NCBI GenBank assembly: GCA_977006965.1
Contig: OZ345369.1
Location: 1,922,001-1,986,000, forward strand
From: Phymatolithon calcareum
Lineage: Eukaryota > Rhodophyta > Florideophyceae > Hapalidiales
Length of the DNA: 64,000 bases
Direction of reading: 5' to 3'
Part shown: piece after piece, positions 30,482 through 42,300 of the stretch
Position numbering within the stretch: the stretch's first letter is position 1
Layout of the letters: the number at the start of each line of letters is the position of its first letter
Notes under the pieces: generated by a model
The model's input: the letters and a program-made list of their open reading frames with translations, nothing else
Told to the model about the DNA's origin: nothing
Database searches by the model: none
Program-made: the position numbers and the translations under genes

Positions 30482-33013
30482 TTATTGGTCTACTCGATGG
30501 CAGAGCACATCCAGTTTTTGAACTATATCTGTAAAACCGGGTCTCCGTTTCGGGTCATCAGCAAAGCAAGCCACAATCATCTCGCGTAATTCCGGCTCGC
30601 ACATCTCCGGAGGTGGGGTTGAAAGCTTTTCCCCGCGACTTCCCACCTTGAACACAATTTGCATAGGATGGTCTTCTCGCCACGGCTTCTCGCACATCAC
30701 CAATTCCCACAGAATCACACCAAATGAGAACACATCTGACATTTCATTGAATGCGTCTTGTCGAAGCAGTTCAGGGGCCATCCATTCGGGTGTTCCACCC
30801 GGACCAGTATTAACATACGAGTTGACTCGTAGTCGACTAAGTCCAAAATCGGTAACCTTCACCTCCCGCACATTTCGACCCAGCAGAATATTTGGAGACT
30901 TCAAATCACGATGAATTACAACCGGAAATTGTGCATGCAGGAACGCCATGCCCTTCGCCACACCGAAAGCGATCCACACCGTCTTCAGCAGGGGGAATGG
31001 ACCCAAATGGTTTCTTCTCCGTCGGTGAATAGCACGATATAAACTGCCCCCAGGCATGAACTCCAGCACAATTGCTAGATTAGGATTGTGAATACAAGCG
31101 CCAAGAAATGTTACAATGTTGGGATGCCTCAGCTTCGACATTAGCTTCATTTCCACCATAAATTCAGCCATCAAAGCGTTGGGGTCATCATCTTCCATCT
31201 TCTGCAGAGTTTTGACAGCCACCATCTTGTTGTTGTATTTGCATTTGTAGACTTCTCCAAAACCGCCAGCACCAATTCGAGGCCCAAACACAATGTCGCG
31301 AAACTCTACAGCCCACGTATCCCTCCAACGGCGGTCAAAGAACATTTGTGACACCGTTTCTTCCGGGTCAACACCAGGTTCCAACGGGTCAAACATTTCA
31401 TCCTTGTCTTGGTTTGACCGCTTCATAAGGAGCTTATCAGCAATTCGTAACCGCCGGTCATCATCATGCCCACCAGGCCCAGATCCGCCGCCAAGAATCT
31501 CAAGGACATCTTCCCCACCAGTTTCTCTTGATCCCCCAGTTTGGTTCATCGACGCCAGAGCAGATAAAATCTCTTCAAGTAACATCCTGGCGCGATCGAA
31601 TGAAGCTTCTCTGCAGTCCACACCTTCCGTGGCCACCAGTCGTCTTGCAAGCGGGGTAAGATCGCAACTGCGCCAAAATAGCGGGATGATGAAATTACCT
31701 TGTGACTCAAAATCTCTGCAATACGCCAGGGAAAACGCCTCTGTACATTCGACCGAATGGAAGTAATCATCAGATAATAAAGACAGGAATATTCGGCTGT
31801 CGCTAACGGCGTCCATGATTTCGTTATCGACAACACCACGTTTGCGAACGGAAATATCACGCGAAACAGCATCGTAAATGCGAATATTAGAATTTTGAGA
31901 CTTTAGATAGTCGATCATGTCATGTGCCGCTTCCTTGTCCGCTTGAGCATAAGAAAAGAAGACATCATGAGTCAAAGACTGTTGGACAGGCGGAGGCATA
32001 CTTGCGGCGACAACTTTATCCCTTGTTTTTCGGAACGTTTCGATATCTTTGGAAATGTCACCGTCTGGGAGGAGAATTTTGACAGTTCGCAACGGGAGGC
32101 CCATACGCATCCACGCAAACCCGACTTCCACGCAAGCCTTCACAAAATGTTTCCTCAGAGCTGGAGACAATAAGGCGCCACTAAGCGGAATCATGACAGA
32201 CTGAATTTGAACATCTCCTCCAATAACGGTGGTGAGACATTTGACAATATCCAACAACATGTTGTCATCACGGGTAAGCTCCTCACCGGGATCCTCATAG
32301 ACAAGGAGACGCTTGTACTCGAATCCTGTAGGACGAGGTTTCGGAAGGGGGCCGGACAACCAACAATGGTAATGACGACGATAAGACGGCTGAGGCTTAC
32401 TTTCCTTCTCCAGATCTGCAAGAGAAATACCCGAGCGGTTCAAGGCAGCCATGGAAGAATCACGGTTCGCCTTATAGGCACCACGCCGGCTGAGATAGAC
32501 AATCAAAAGATCGGTTTCATCACTCTTCGCCAAGCCTTCAACAGACCCTTGCAACAGTTCAATTCGACCGGTATATTCCTTGCGATGGACATTAATGAAC
32601 TCCTTCCTCTGCAAACCTAATTGATCGGGACGACCGTACCGGGTACTGGTCGCAGAAGTGACTGCACTGAGCGGATTAGACTTGTTCACACCCACAGACT
32701 GTAACTGGTCTCTACCTCTGTGGTTAGTGTTGCCAACATGGTCCGCTTTCGAGGATGATGAGGCGTGCAGGGCGCCAGAAGCGTTCTGATCCACCACAGA
32801 GGAAGACCCGGCAACCAAGCCCGGGTCTTTAGCATGTCTCTTTTTCGGTTCTCGGACGTGGCGACGCGGCATTATGGACCTCGGACGCGGTTCATCATCA
32901 TCCGGCAAGGCCGGAGGGTTGTCAATGTCCTGCCCCTGGACCGGGTCACGATCCTTATTGGAGCGCTTGAGCGGACGCGGGCGAGAGATTCGCCGACCAA
33001 GGGTGTTACCCAT
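30482..33013 (-). CDS. Macro-like, TIR and TKL/Raf-like kinase fusion protein
   Basis: An 843-residue protein from the first ATG at 33013. It starts Met-Gly-Asn-Thr-Leu-Gly-Arg-Arg, so N-myristoylation is possible, though residue 6 is Gly, not Ser/Thr. Residues 10-125 are basic and disordered. Residues about 140-320 have an alpha/beta pattern (Glu-Leu-Leu-Gln-Gly-Ser-Val...Asp-Leu-Leu-Ile-Val; Val-Met-Ile-Pro-Leu-Ser-Gly-Ala; Val-Lys-Ile-Leu-Leu-Pro-Asp-Gly) that resembles a macro domain. A TIR domain covers about 349-450: His-Asp-Val-Phe-Phe-Ser-Tyr-Ala-Gln-Ala-Asp, Ile-Phe-Leu-Ser-Leu-Leu-Ser-Asp-Asp-Tyr-Phe, then Ser-Val-Glu-Cys-Thr-Glu with Glu422/Glu425 as candidates for the NADase glutamate. 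The kinase domain covers about 571-840: Gly-Ala-Gly-Gly-Phe-Gly-Glu-Val, Lys601, His-Arg-Asp703-Leu-Lys-Ser-Pro-Asn, Asp722-Phe-Gly, Gly-Thr-Pro-Glu-Trp-Met-Ala-Pro-Glu. All catalytic kinase residues are present. A stress or immune signalling role is inferred from the domains. Confidence 0.88.
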   Translation of the reverse strand: MGNTLGRRISRPRPLKRSNKDRDPVQGQDIDNPPALPDDDEPRPRSIMPRRHVREPKKRHAKDPGLVAGSSSVVDQNASGALHASSSSKADHVGNTNHRGRDQLQSVGVNKSNPLSAVTSATSTRYGRPDQLGLQRKEFINVHRKEYTGRIELLQGSVEGLAKSDETDLLIVYLSRRGAYKANRDSSMAALNRSGISLADLEKESKPQPSYRRHYHCWLSGPLPKPRPTGFEYKRLLVYEDPGEELTRDDNMLLDIVKCLTTVIGGDVQIQSVMIPLSGALLSPALRKHFVKACVEVGFAWMRMGLPLRTVKILLPDGDISKDIETFRKTRDKVVAASMPPPVQQSLTHDVFFSYAQADKEAAHDMIDYLKSQNSNIRIYDAVSRDISVRKRGVVDNEIMDAVSDSRIFLSLLSDDYFHSVECTEAFSLAYCRDFESQGNFIIPLFWRSCDLTPLARRLVATEGVDCREASFDRARMLLEEILSALASMNQTGGSRETGGEDVLEILGGGSGPGGHDDDRRLRIADKLLMKRSNQDKDEMFDPLEPGVDPEETVSQMFFDRRWRDTWAVEFRDIVFGPRIGAGGFGEVYKCKYNNKMVAVKTLQKMEDDDPNALMAEFMVEMKLMSKLRHPNIVTFLGACIHNPNLAIVLEFMPGGSLYRAIHRRRRNHLGPFPLLKTVWIAFGVAKGMAFLHAQFPVVIHRDLKSPNILLGRNVREVKVTDFGLSRLRVNSYVNTGPGGTPEWMAPELLRQDAFNEMSDVFSFGVILWELVMCEKPWREDHPMQIVFKVGSRGEKLSTPPPEMCEPELREMIVACFADDPKRRPGFTDIVQKLDVLCHRVDQ

Positions 33014-36000
33014 TGCGGGCTGAGGATGCAACGGCAGGATATGAACCGACAGAGGCTTTAAGCTCGCACTTTGCGATTTGGCATTCGCCGCGAACGGGAA
33101 GCAACAAATGTCGCGGCGGACGTGAACCGGACGCGAAAGTTATTGCACCTATGATCGATATGCTTCCACGCGCGACGAGGAGCTGCCACAAGGTGCACGC
33201 GGCGTGGCAAATGACGACGAGCCGCAGTCGGCGGTACGTTCCTGGCAGCGAACGTGCGGTAAGCAAGCGCGAAAGCGTAGCGGGGGAGAGTGAGAGAGTT
33301 TCAGCGCCGCACCAGCGTCGATAGAACGTCGAACAAAGCAGGCGGGCGTGTGGACGGGGGCTTGGCCGCGGTACAGGAGGAATGGACCGCTATTGTTGCG
33401 TCCCCAGCGACCAAACGAGCAGCTGTGCTGCTTCACCACTGGCACACAGGGCGGGTTGGCATTGGAAAGTGGGTTTTTTATATATTCGTTATTTTTTTGT
33501 GCGTCACATACGTACAATTTACACTGTAAGTCGAAATGAAGAATAATCCATGTATGATAGCCAAGTGACGTTTCTGCACAAAATGGGGAATACGTACATA
33601 CAGTTGGACACCGTGGGTAAAATTTCGAAAAAAGTTAATTCTGTGGTACGTTCCTATGATGATGCTCGGCAGCACTGTAATTAGTGTGCACTAAACAATG
33701 ACACTTATTGACCTCTTGCGGCACGGAACTTTTTCGTGTTTCGCACAGCTCGTCGGAAAATACGGACAACAGCCAATGTTGGGAATTTGGAAATAAAAGA
33801 GGATCTTTATTTGAAAATAATAAAATAATATTTCGCTGAAAACTTTGGTTGCAAGCAAAAGTAAGTGCAGTGCATTATCGCCCGCGGCACTGGCGTGGCG
33901 AATACGGTCACGAGTGCAAACAAATCATTTCTCTACTGGTTTTTCCACCATGAAACGGCTGACTGCCGAAAGAGCATGCCTCGATGTACAGTATCTAATC
34001 GAATTCGCAGGTTCAGCTCGATAGACAGCAACCCGGCCACGGTACTAGATACAGTATTGTGTCTCAGTAAGGGCCTTAGAAGCTGTGCAATGTGCGACAC
34101 GCCACCTGAGTAACAATGAATCCATTGTGAGCCCACCATCAATGTACCGCACAGGACTGAAATGCTCCGCTCACGACGAATTCCTTATGATTTTTTTGTC
34201 AAGCTGGTATGCAGCTGTAGGAAGGAATCTTGCTGGAGCAAAGTTCAAGCTGATCACGAAACCATGCAGCTCGCCAGTCCTTAGAGTCCCTATGTACAAC
34301 AACGCTTGTGCATGCATGGGATAAATGCGCATTTGAATGCATTCCCGGTAGACTACATTATTATGCATGCATATTGTCAAAGGAGAACCTTCGGCAGCCG
34401 TTATTTCTCGGTTTGGTGTCCCAGACAAAGCATACAGCATATGAGACCGCGCCCAAATCTGAGCCATCAATTGAAACAAGTTGCTACACTATAAACTGTT
34501 GTGTTGCGTCAAATTGGATTTTACAAATTCTGCAGCACTGCACTATGGAAATCGCCGAAGACGAGTACCAGTACAGTACAAGGTATACTGCACATGCAGA
34601 GCTCAGCTTTCTCGCGGCAAGCACGCCTCTGAGGCAGGGCCCATGCTTCAATGCAGCCTAAACGGCACCATTGTGTGAGCGACAGAAGACCCGAGAGACA
34701 CATATGGGTGCCCATGGCCCCAACATTCAAAACGATTTCGACACCTGAATTATGAACTGAACCTTGGGGGTGTCATCAATGTTAACTTCATCCTCATTAG
34801 TGAGTTCTTTCACGTTAAACTCTGGACTCACAGCCACTTAATGCACTCGTAACTCTATTACAGGCACCAGAGCATTGAAGGTTTGTCGTGTCGCAAAAAA
34901 ATTTCGTCTAACTTCAGGAATATAAAACCTCGCCGCTTTACTTAGAAGAAATTCTTTAATCCACACGGCTACTCAGCTACGAACAAGAATTATGAACATA
35001 AGAGTCTAAACACCGCTGGACGAATCATTGTTCTTGAACGGCTTGCAAAATCATTGCGTAATGCCAGTGAGAATTCGTAAAGTTTGGGTGGCACTCTCCA
35101 GGTGCAAAACCTGAAGTGCAATTTACTGTAGTGGATGCCTTGTGAACCGGGCCCATGTCTGCAACGTACAGTATAATTGACGCAAGTGCAGCACGAAAGT
35201 AGCCGACCATCCTGAATCATCCTAAGAGCCGCAATTCATGCGCAGCGAGTTCAGGGCGATCAAATTGTTATCCCGGCTGCATTCAATGCGCACTCTTTGA
35301 ACCGCAGTATTCGTACAACCAGCGAAACGTACATGAACGGAATCAACATTAGAGTACCGTCAGCCCGTGCGCAAGAATACCGTACGGTGGTCTGGAGTGG
35401 ATTGTGATTTGCTTCTTTCCCAACTTCTGGTACTGTGCACTGGGCATAATGCTCGCTATTGCGTATAGAATAATCCAATGCTGGCCATTCCATTGCAGCA
35501 CTACAGAACAGCGTTCGTCGATAACGGTGATAGCACCGTGATCAACGACCACACTTCATGCAATCTCCCTACTTGTATTGTATGAGTAATCTACACCTCT
35601 GCACTAGAAGTGGCATAGGTCTATCCAACGTCCGTCCACTTCAGAGGTCTAGTTTACTGATGCGACAGGTAGGAGATTGGAAGAATGAACAGTGGTCGTT
35701 GATCAAGGTGCTACTACCGTATGATATTGCTGTATCTGTGCAGTGCCATTTTGTCGTGCCGTCGCACTGCACAAAAGTTGTACTACTCTGTGTCTCTTCC
35801 GCACACTGCACACAACTCTCTAATAGATAGGAGCAGGCCGCGCATTTCCCCGGATGAACCTCACTTTCGTACTGGACTGTCACGCAATTACACATGTGCG
35901 CCAGTGCCACTCGGCAAATCAACCTATTACGAAGAAGTGCACTTTTTCGAAATACTGTAGGTTGCGAACAAGTCGACTCAGGCATCGTTCAGGTAGCGTG

Positions 36001-37248
36001 GAGCTCGTTCACTGGATGAATCCATTCCTCAGTCACGCATTTTGGCATCGTGGCATTATTACAGCGCAGATATCATACTGTACGGAGAAGTAAAAAATTC
36101 TGCTGAAAAACCCGAAAGTCGTTCACACCAACGACAATACAGAAAAGTTACAGAGTGTTCGGAATTGCTAAATTTACTGCCTCTGCAGTGTACAGAACAT
36201 TCACAAGCAGTAGACTTTACGGTCGATACAGTTAGAAGAAGTCCCGCTTGTTATTTTGCGAAGCGCAGCAACTACTACGGTTGACGCCCTCTACGGACAT
36301 ATATCCGCCTCAAGTGTAATTGACACGCATCGTTTATGGTAAGGAATCAACAAATCAGCATCTACACTGTTCCCACTGATGGCACAGAAGTGCGCTCACC
36401 CTTCTACAGGCCGGAAAGAGAGGTGGTGCTGTTTTGGAATGAGTAGACCGCGGAGGTCATCTACCGTCCTCTAAATGGAGCATCACGAGACGTGGGTTCA
36501 ATTATGGTTGCAGAACAAAAGTCACGTGATCTGAAACAGTATGCGCAAATTTGAGGCGCTCAAATCGTCTGCTGTGGGGCTCGTACACTACTGTGGGGCT
36601 CGTACACTACTGTGCACGTGCGACTTTTCAAAACCTTCGCTTTACAGCACGATCACATTCTAGAACATCTTTTATAGTATTCGTAGAAGATAAAATTTGT
36701 GATGTTTGCGGACGACAATTATACATCTTGATGCTCATTTCCTGTCTGCACCTCAACTCCTCTACTCACGGCGCAAAGCCAATCGCAGAAACTGACTATT
36801 AGATGGAAGATGGTATGCCACTCTTGCTTTGTAAGAAAATGATCTCTCCCCTGTCACTGCTTCACTGTGTGGCTCAAACACAGAGTTTTTTGCAAGTGCA
36901 ATCAACGAGCACCGTAACTTGCAACTTCGTGAAAGTTTTCGCACCATTAGCATTTTCCTCGAAGAATAGTGGACCTGCATTTCTGGTACACCTTTTCCTT
37001 GTATTAAAAAGAACCTAATGCCCAGGATGTCTTCAAAGTTGACTTTCATTTTGATTGTTGTTCACTCTGCCATGGATTTCGTTGCAAAAAACTAATCCGG
37101 GTTTGACAAAGCCGGACTCTGTGAGTAACCACTGATGTCTATCTGCCACAAAAAAGATGCACACGCTCCGGGGAAAAGCATCTTAACTTGACAGAGGCAC
37201 ACATGACACGTCCGTTTGTCACACGGGATGAGTTTAAGTCATCCCATG
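33014..37248. other. 4.2-kb spacer of old repeats, no gene recognised
   Basis: Beyond the promoter of the TIR-kinase gene no frame reads as a gene. The DNA is rich in short CAGTAC/ACTGTAC and TGCAGTG motifs in both orientations. At 35646-35661 GGTCTAGTTTACTGA repeats the tip of the 20.66-22.70 kb transposon, so a solo end may be present. A short tandem duplication sits at 36573-36610. Confidence 0.4.
36573..36610 (+). repeat. Short tandem duplication
   Basis: The 19-bp unit CTGTGGGGCTCGTACACTA occurs twice in a row without mismatch, followed by CTGTG. No gene is involved. Confidence 0.85.
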
Positions 37249-37412
37249 TGGAAGACGCGTGCAAATGACTCACACGTGCACTTATTAGTAGAGAAATTCG
37301 AATTCAGGCGGTCATGAGGACCAGACTACGCTACATTAGAGAACCGTTCGAATAACTAGCCCTGTTACTCCTAGGTGAGGCGTTGGGAGCTTTTGAATAA
37401 ATCATTACACAT
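37249..37412. repeat. Dispersed repeat: unoccupied homologue of the transposon site
   Basis: Bases 37249-37370 match 20538-20659 and bases 37371-37412 match 22699-22740 (TAGGTGAGG-GTT-GGAGCTTT-AATAAATC-TTACA), so this copy shows the repeat uninterrupted, with one CTAG at 37371-37374 where the other copy has the 2.04-kb element. The repeat has no coding content that I can see. Its outer limits are not defined. Confidence 0.75.
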
Positions 37413-39319
37413 CCCCAGCTGTCCGATGCTTTCCCCGCTCGCTGATGTCATTCCCGCCCAGACATTTCCTCTTTAAATACGTGTAATACTTCTAGTGCTC
37501 TCACAACAAGAAAAGCAATTCTTGAAACCAGACATATTGTTGCGTAATAAGTCAGTTTGGACAGAGGCGCTCCTGGTATATTCTTTATTATCAGTGTTGA
37601 CGACGCTGTCACTGGATTTCTTCTCTTCTGTCTTTTTTTCTTAAACTGAAACTTCTTAGGTTCAATTCCTCCGTCAGCGCATGCACTATCTCGAAATATA
37701 TCGAAGGATTGTACTTTTTTGTAAATGTGGCTTGCTACCCAACAGGAGGTTAAATGGCACCTTGATTCCAAGTCATATTACTTTGCTCTCAGTCCAACAC
37801 CGTATTCTGTATGGTTGAGGATGATATTAATTGCCCTAGCGACTTCCTTTCTTCTTCACTTGTCCATATTGGCTTGAACATCACTTGCTTCATCGTTGTG
37901 GTACACCGTTTCCCCAGTCGGCCAAGCTCGTCTTCCAAAAGTGATGTATTCCGCTGAAATCTTCCGGTGAACCATTGGTCACTTATGTTCCTACGAGAGC
38001 TTCGTTTCAGATTAAGGGCCTAGTGGGGCTTTGTCGTCCCTGAGGAGAAGATTCTCCTTGAACATCTTTCTTCGCCTTTCTCCCATTCTTCCCGGAGAGC
38101 CTTCTTGGACGGCGTTGTTTCAATATTCTGATCCTTCTGCCATTCATTCATTCACTTTGCCTATTCCCCTAATGGGGCTAGCAGCGATTCGAGGGCCTAG
38201 GTTTCTTCAATTCTATTCTAACTTTGGCGGGATTGACCAGTTACGTCACCAAAGATCGATTCTGGCGTTGGTCTGACGCATTGTAGTAGCACCTGGCGGA
38301 CTAGGCTCCTTCTGCCACTCCTTCATCGTTTGCAACTCGCTCTCCACTTCTGCGTCTTTGCCATTTTCTTTCTCACTCTCTATCTGACAGGCATCAAAAT
38401 TATTTCGCGGCCTGCGCAATTGGATCCGTTTGGAAATCGATATTTTCATCCCGCGAGACAAGCTGGTTGTCCACCTCCTCATCGGGAATGACATGGGCCG
38501 GGGTGTTTCGCAGGATATCCTTCGGGAATGCTCTGAATGCTCTGAGTCCCCTCTAGTCTTCCCTGGTTTAATGTCATTCTCTCAGGATTCCCCTTGAGCC
38601 ACCCCAGTACATAACATTCCGTGAAGTCGGTGAACAACCTAGACATGTTCCATGCATTTCACCAAAGATCGGTTTCAGCTGTTTCTTCGCTTCTTCATCA
38701 CAGACTTCAGATGATTTCTGATAAGAAACTGTCTCTCAGAAAATCAATTCCTGCTCCTGAGTCATGTGCTGTTGTATTGCATTTCCCACAATGAGGCTGC
38801 AAGTTTTGCTACGGGCGAAATTTCCTCCATTCTATCCTATCCATTGCGACAAATAAGAGCTTCTTTTACTTGATCGAGTGATTTGTTTTAGAATGTTTTC
38901 GGGACTTCTTGCACATATCGTAGCATTCATCTGCGTACTTCGGAGCACATGTCCAAGCCATTTCCGGGGCTTTTCTATGGTACGCAGAAAAATGTCGAAG
39001 GAGAGGTCTTGTTTGACTGTTCGCCTCAGTTCCATGTCGAGACATGGATTGACGATGAGAAACCGGAGGTTCCTAAGTATGTTATAGGCTTTACCACCGC
39101 TTAATTCGACGACCATGAACACCTTCGTAGTTTCTTTCCGCTATAATACAAGACCCAGAGTTTGACAAGGAAAAATGGTTTAAAAGCTGAGTACTTGGCA
39201 TAAAGTAATTGGCCAAATCGACGATGTTATTATGATTCTTTCCAGCTCAGAGCCTCTGCGGATTTCCTTGTTTTGAACGTTGGAGCATCCATGAAAAGCC
39301 ATTTAGAAGAGAAAGGAAA
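37413..39319. other. Spacer with retroelement debris upstream of the RPAP1 gene
   Basis: Minus-strand fragments dominate 37.4-39.1 kb but none is an intact gene; one is a LINE-like C-terminal piece at 38832-39122. The last 200 bp are AT-rich and should contain the RPAP1 promoter. Confidence 0.4.
38832..39122 (-). mobile_element. LINE-like C-terminal fragment
   Basis: A 96-residue frame includes Ile-Glu-Lys-Pro-Arg-Lys-Trp-Leu-Gly-His-Val-Leu-Arg-Ser, close to the R-x-R-W-x-G-H-V-L-R motif found downstream of the reverse transcriptase in several LINE families. No RT active site is preserved nearby. It is a relic, probably of a different family from the RNase H-bearing copies. Confidence 0.45.
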
Positions 39320-42300
39320 ATGAGCTTGCGTGCTGAACGAGATCTTGATGCGAGTCAATTGGAGCAAGATGAGCAAGCGTTTTTGCAGGAGCACTCTATT
39401 GACATTGGGGCGCAATCAGGCACTCCCAGCTCCGTGCTCTTGACACCAATCCAGGAGCGTGTTACTTCTCGGCGAACGCGAAAGAAAAGATTTCCGGCAC
39501 GACCTCAACCTTCCGGCTTTCCACAGCCTCTTGCATCGGAAAAAGCGCCAAGCGTTTTCGCAAGGACATATGTCAGGGAAAAAATGCCTGTTGAGCCTGC
39601 GGCGCACAACCAACCAGCCACTGACGCCGACGCCCAGTTTGAGGCGATGACAGAGGCTGAGAAGCAAGAAGCACTCCAAGAAATTTATTCCAGACTGTCT
39701 CCAGAAATTATCGAGTTTATGAAGAATCGCTCCAAAACGAAAAACAAGGGTTCTAGAAGCATACGAAATGCGCAATTGGGGGCCACAGAGAAAGCGGACG
39801 AAATCATGAGCGTCGACATGAACATTCGCCCTGACCCGGATGAAAACCATCCTGAAAACATGGACGTTTCTGTCAGCGGTGCTGACGCTCTCGCAGCGCA
39901 TATACGAAAGCTACAATTGGAGTCGAATCACGATGTTGAGGCCATGGAAGAGACGTCTTATCTTGTGAATGAAGGCCTTCCGAAAGAGGACGAAAAGCTC
40001 GAGTGGATGAGAGATGTCTCCAATGTCACAGAAACGCAGGAAGAAATGGAAGCTGCAATGCAAAAATGCATTGAGGAACTCGGTGATATTGGTCGTCGAC
40101 GGTTTGATTTGAACGGCAATATGCTGACACCGGAGCAAGTCCAAAATCTCCCCACTCACCTTGGCCTTCATCATCACGGCTCCAATCCATCTGAAGCTGG
40201 ATACACATTAACTGAAATCATATTACTCACTCGCTCAACCGTTCCCACACAGCGCGCGATGGCCTATGCCACTTTTTCGCGCGTTGTGACGGTGCATAGG
40301 GACCTTGTCGCAGAGCCTCTTGTAAAATCAGGAGCACTGTCGCTTGCTTTCTCCAATTTGAAAGATGCGAGTGCTCCAAATCTTGCGGCTGCTGTTGCCG
40401 AACTTTCCGCTGCAGAAGCTGTTTTGAAGCATTGCCATGATGTCGGTGCGCGTGAACTGAGCCACGATGTTTACTTTGCTTCGTTATTTTATTCTCCATG
40501 CGCAGTCAGGAAAGCGCATCCCATTGTCAAGTCATTGCAAATTTCGGATTTGGTACCGTCTTTGATTACGTATGCCTACATGTGGTTCCGGAACAAGCAA
40601 TTCGACTTCAGTATTCGTGCTCTTTATGTCGCTCGACTTGTTGTCCAGTCTTGCGATGTGACTTCTGGCAAGCATCTTGTCTCGAAGACGAGCTCCATTC
40701 AATTGTACGAAATGTCAAATGGAAATGGAAACATTACAACATTAGTCACATTTCTAGCTTGCGATGTCCTTGCGTTCTATTTACTATTTGCCGGATGGGG
40801 TGAACTGCAAGGATCTGATGCAGCTTCGTTGCATCTGGACAGGAATCTGAAGTCAATTGGCGGTTGCATGCAGTTCTATCTCCGGCTTCCGACGAATATA
40901 AGCGATGAAGTGCATCTGGTTTCAGCAGCCTCTCTCCGCGTTTTGCGCGCAGCTCTGACGTTCGACAATGGCGTAGACCTGTTTCGGGATCGATTATCCG
41001 CCATTTGCGCTGTATCATTTGCTCATCAACACCAATCGGCGGATGAGAATGTTTCTCCATCGTCCATAGCGGCAACGGAGGCGTTTCTTGCCTTGGAGTC
41101 TTACGTTCATGCTTTGTATAGTGCTGCGAATCGGGAAAATCTAAAAACTGAAACGAGCTCGGATTCGAACGAAACCGAAGAAGCTTCAGATACTACCTCC
41201 AATGGTCAGAAAAATGAAGCTCTAAAGGCGCAAATCATTGCACTTGTTCCCTTGGCTCGTAGTGTCGTCCATCTGTTTGTGGAGTGTGGTTTTACCAGTC
41301 ACCAAGCCGCTGCCGGTCATTTTGCCGGTTCCGTCTTTTCCTTACATCGGGAACCAATGTCCTCGGATTTAATTCCCGGTGTGCTGCAGGTTGCCAAGCA
41401 CGCATCCGAGACGGTTTTGACGCTTTCATCTGGCCCAGTTGCCACCTCCGCGTCCACTAAGAAATTTGAACAAGTAGTGTCCTGTGCACACGCAGCAGGT
41501 CGTATGCTTACGAAGTGTATTGTCCCGGAAGGCTTGGTCGGTCAGATTTGCAGAAATCTTGTTGCTGCAACTGAATTGGAAGGTGAATGCCGATTGCGTC
41601 AAGGTCAGCGTTTCATCCGCCCTGCTGCGAACGCTACGGCGGAGTGGCTGGTGAAGTTTGCACAGCTAAGACCAAACAGGGAGGCAGTTTTTCGCGCGGT
41701 TCAACTACTTCCACATGTTGCTGAACCTCAAGTTATTGTTGAGCTGGTCTTCAAATGTATTGTGAATCCGCCGTTGCTTGAGGTCCTTAACTCGCGAATG
41801 AGGAGGTCTATAGGGCAGCATGCCGTGGACAAGTTGACTCCGCCCACGCTCGCGAAATTAGTCAACGAGCAGAGCTCGGACGTGAATGAAGAAAACGAGA
41901 AGGGAAAGACTACGTTGACAACATTCGCGGATATCGTGCAATGGTGGTTGTGCGCGTCCGATACAGTTGAAGATGGTGCTCTCGTCGCTACAACTCTGTT
42001 GAAAGCGGATCTATTATCTCCAGCGGGGATTTATCGAGCGTTATTGTATGCTTCTCCATTGGCTTTTGTGAATGGCAGTATGCTTTCAGAATTGGCCTTG
42101 GCATCAGGAGAGAAGTTGTTTCGTGACAAAAACCTTGCTTTCCATCCGCATTGGAACACTTGCGTAAGCATCTACTCTGCAGAAAAGCGCCCTCCGCTAG
42201 CTGAGAATTTTTATCAATTGGCAGCGCGTCTTGTTGAACGGGGCCCATTCGTGTGCGAAGATGGAAAATCGAACGAAGATGCTCTCGCTTCCTTGATTCT

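Noticed and set aside
37660-37700. GGTTCAATTCC at about 37669, resembling a tRNA T-loop
   Set aside because: The flanking bases do not form a T-stem, and no acceptor or anticodon arm can be drawn upstream.
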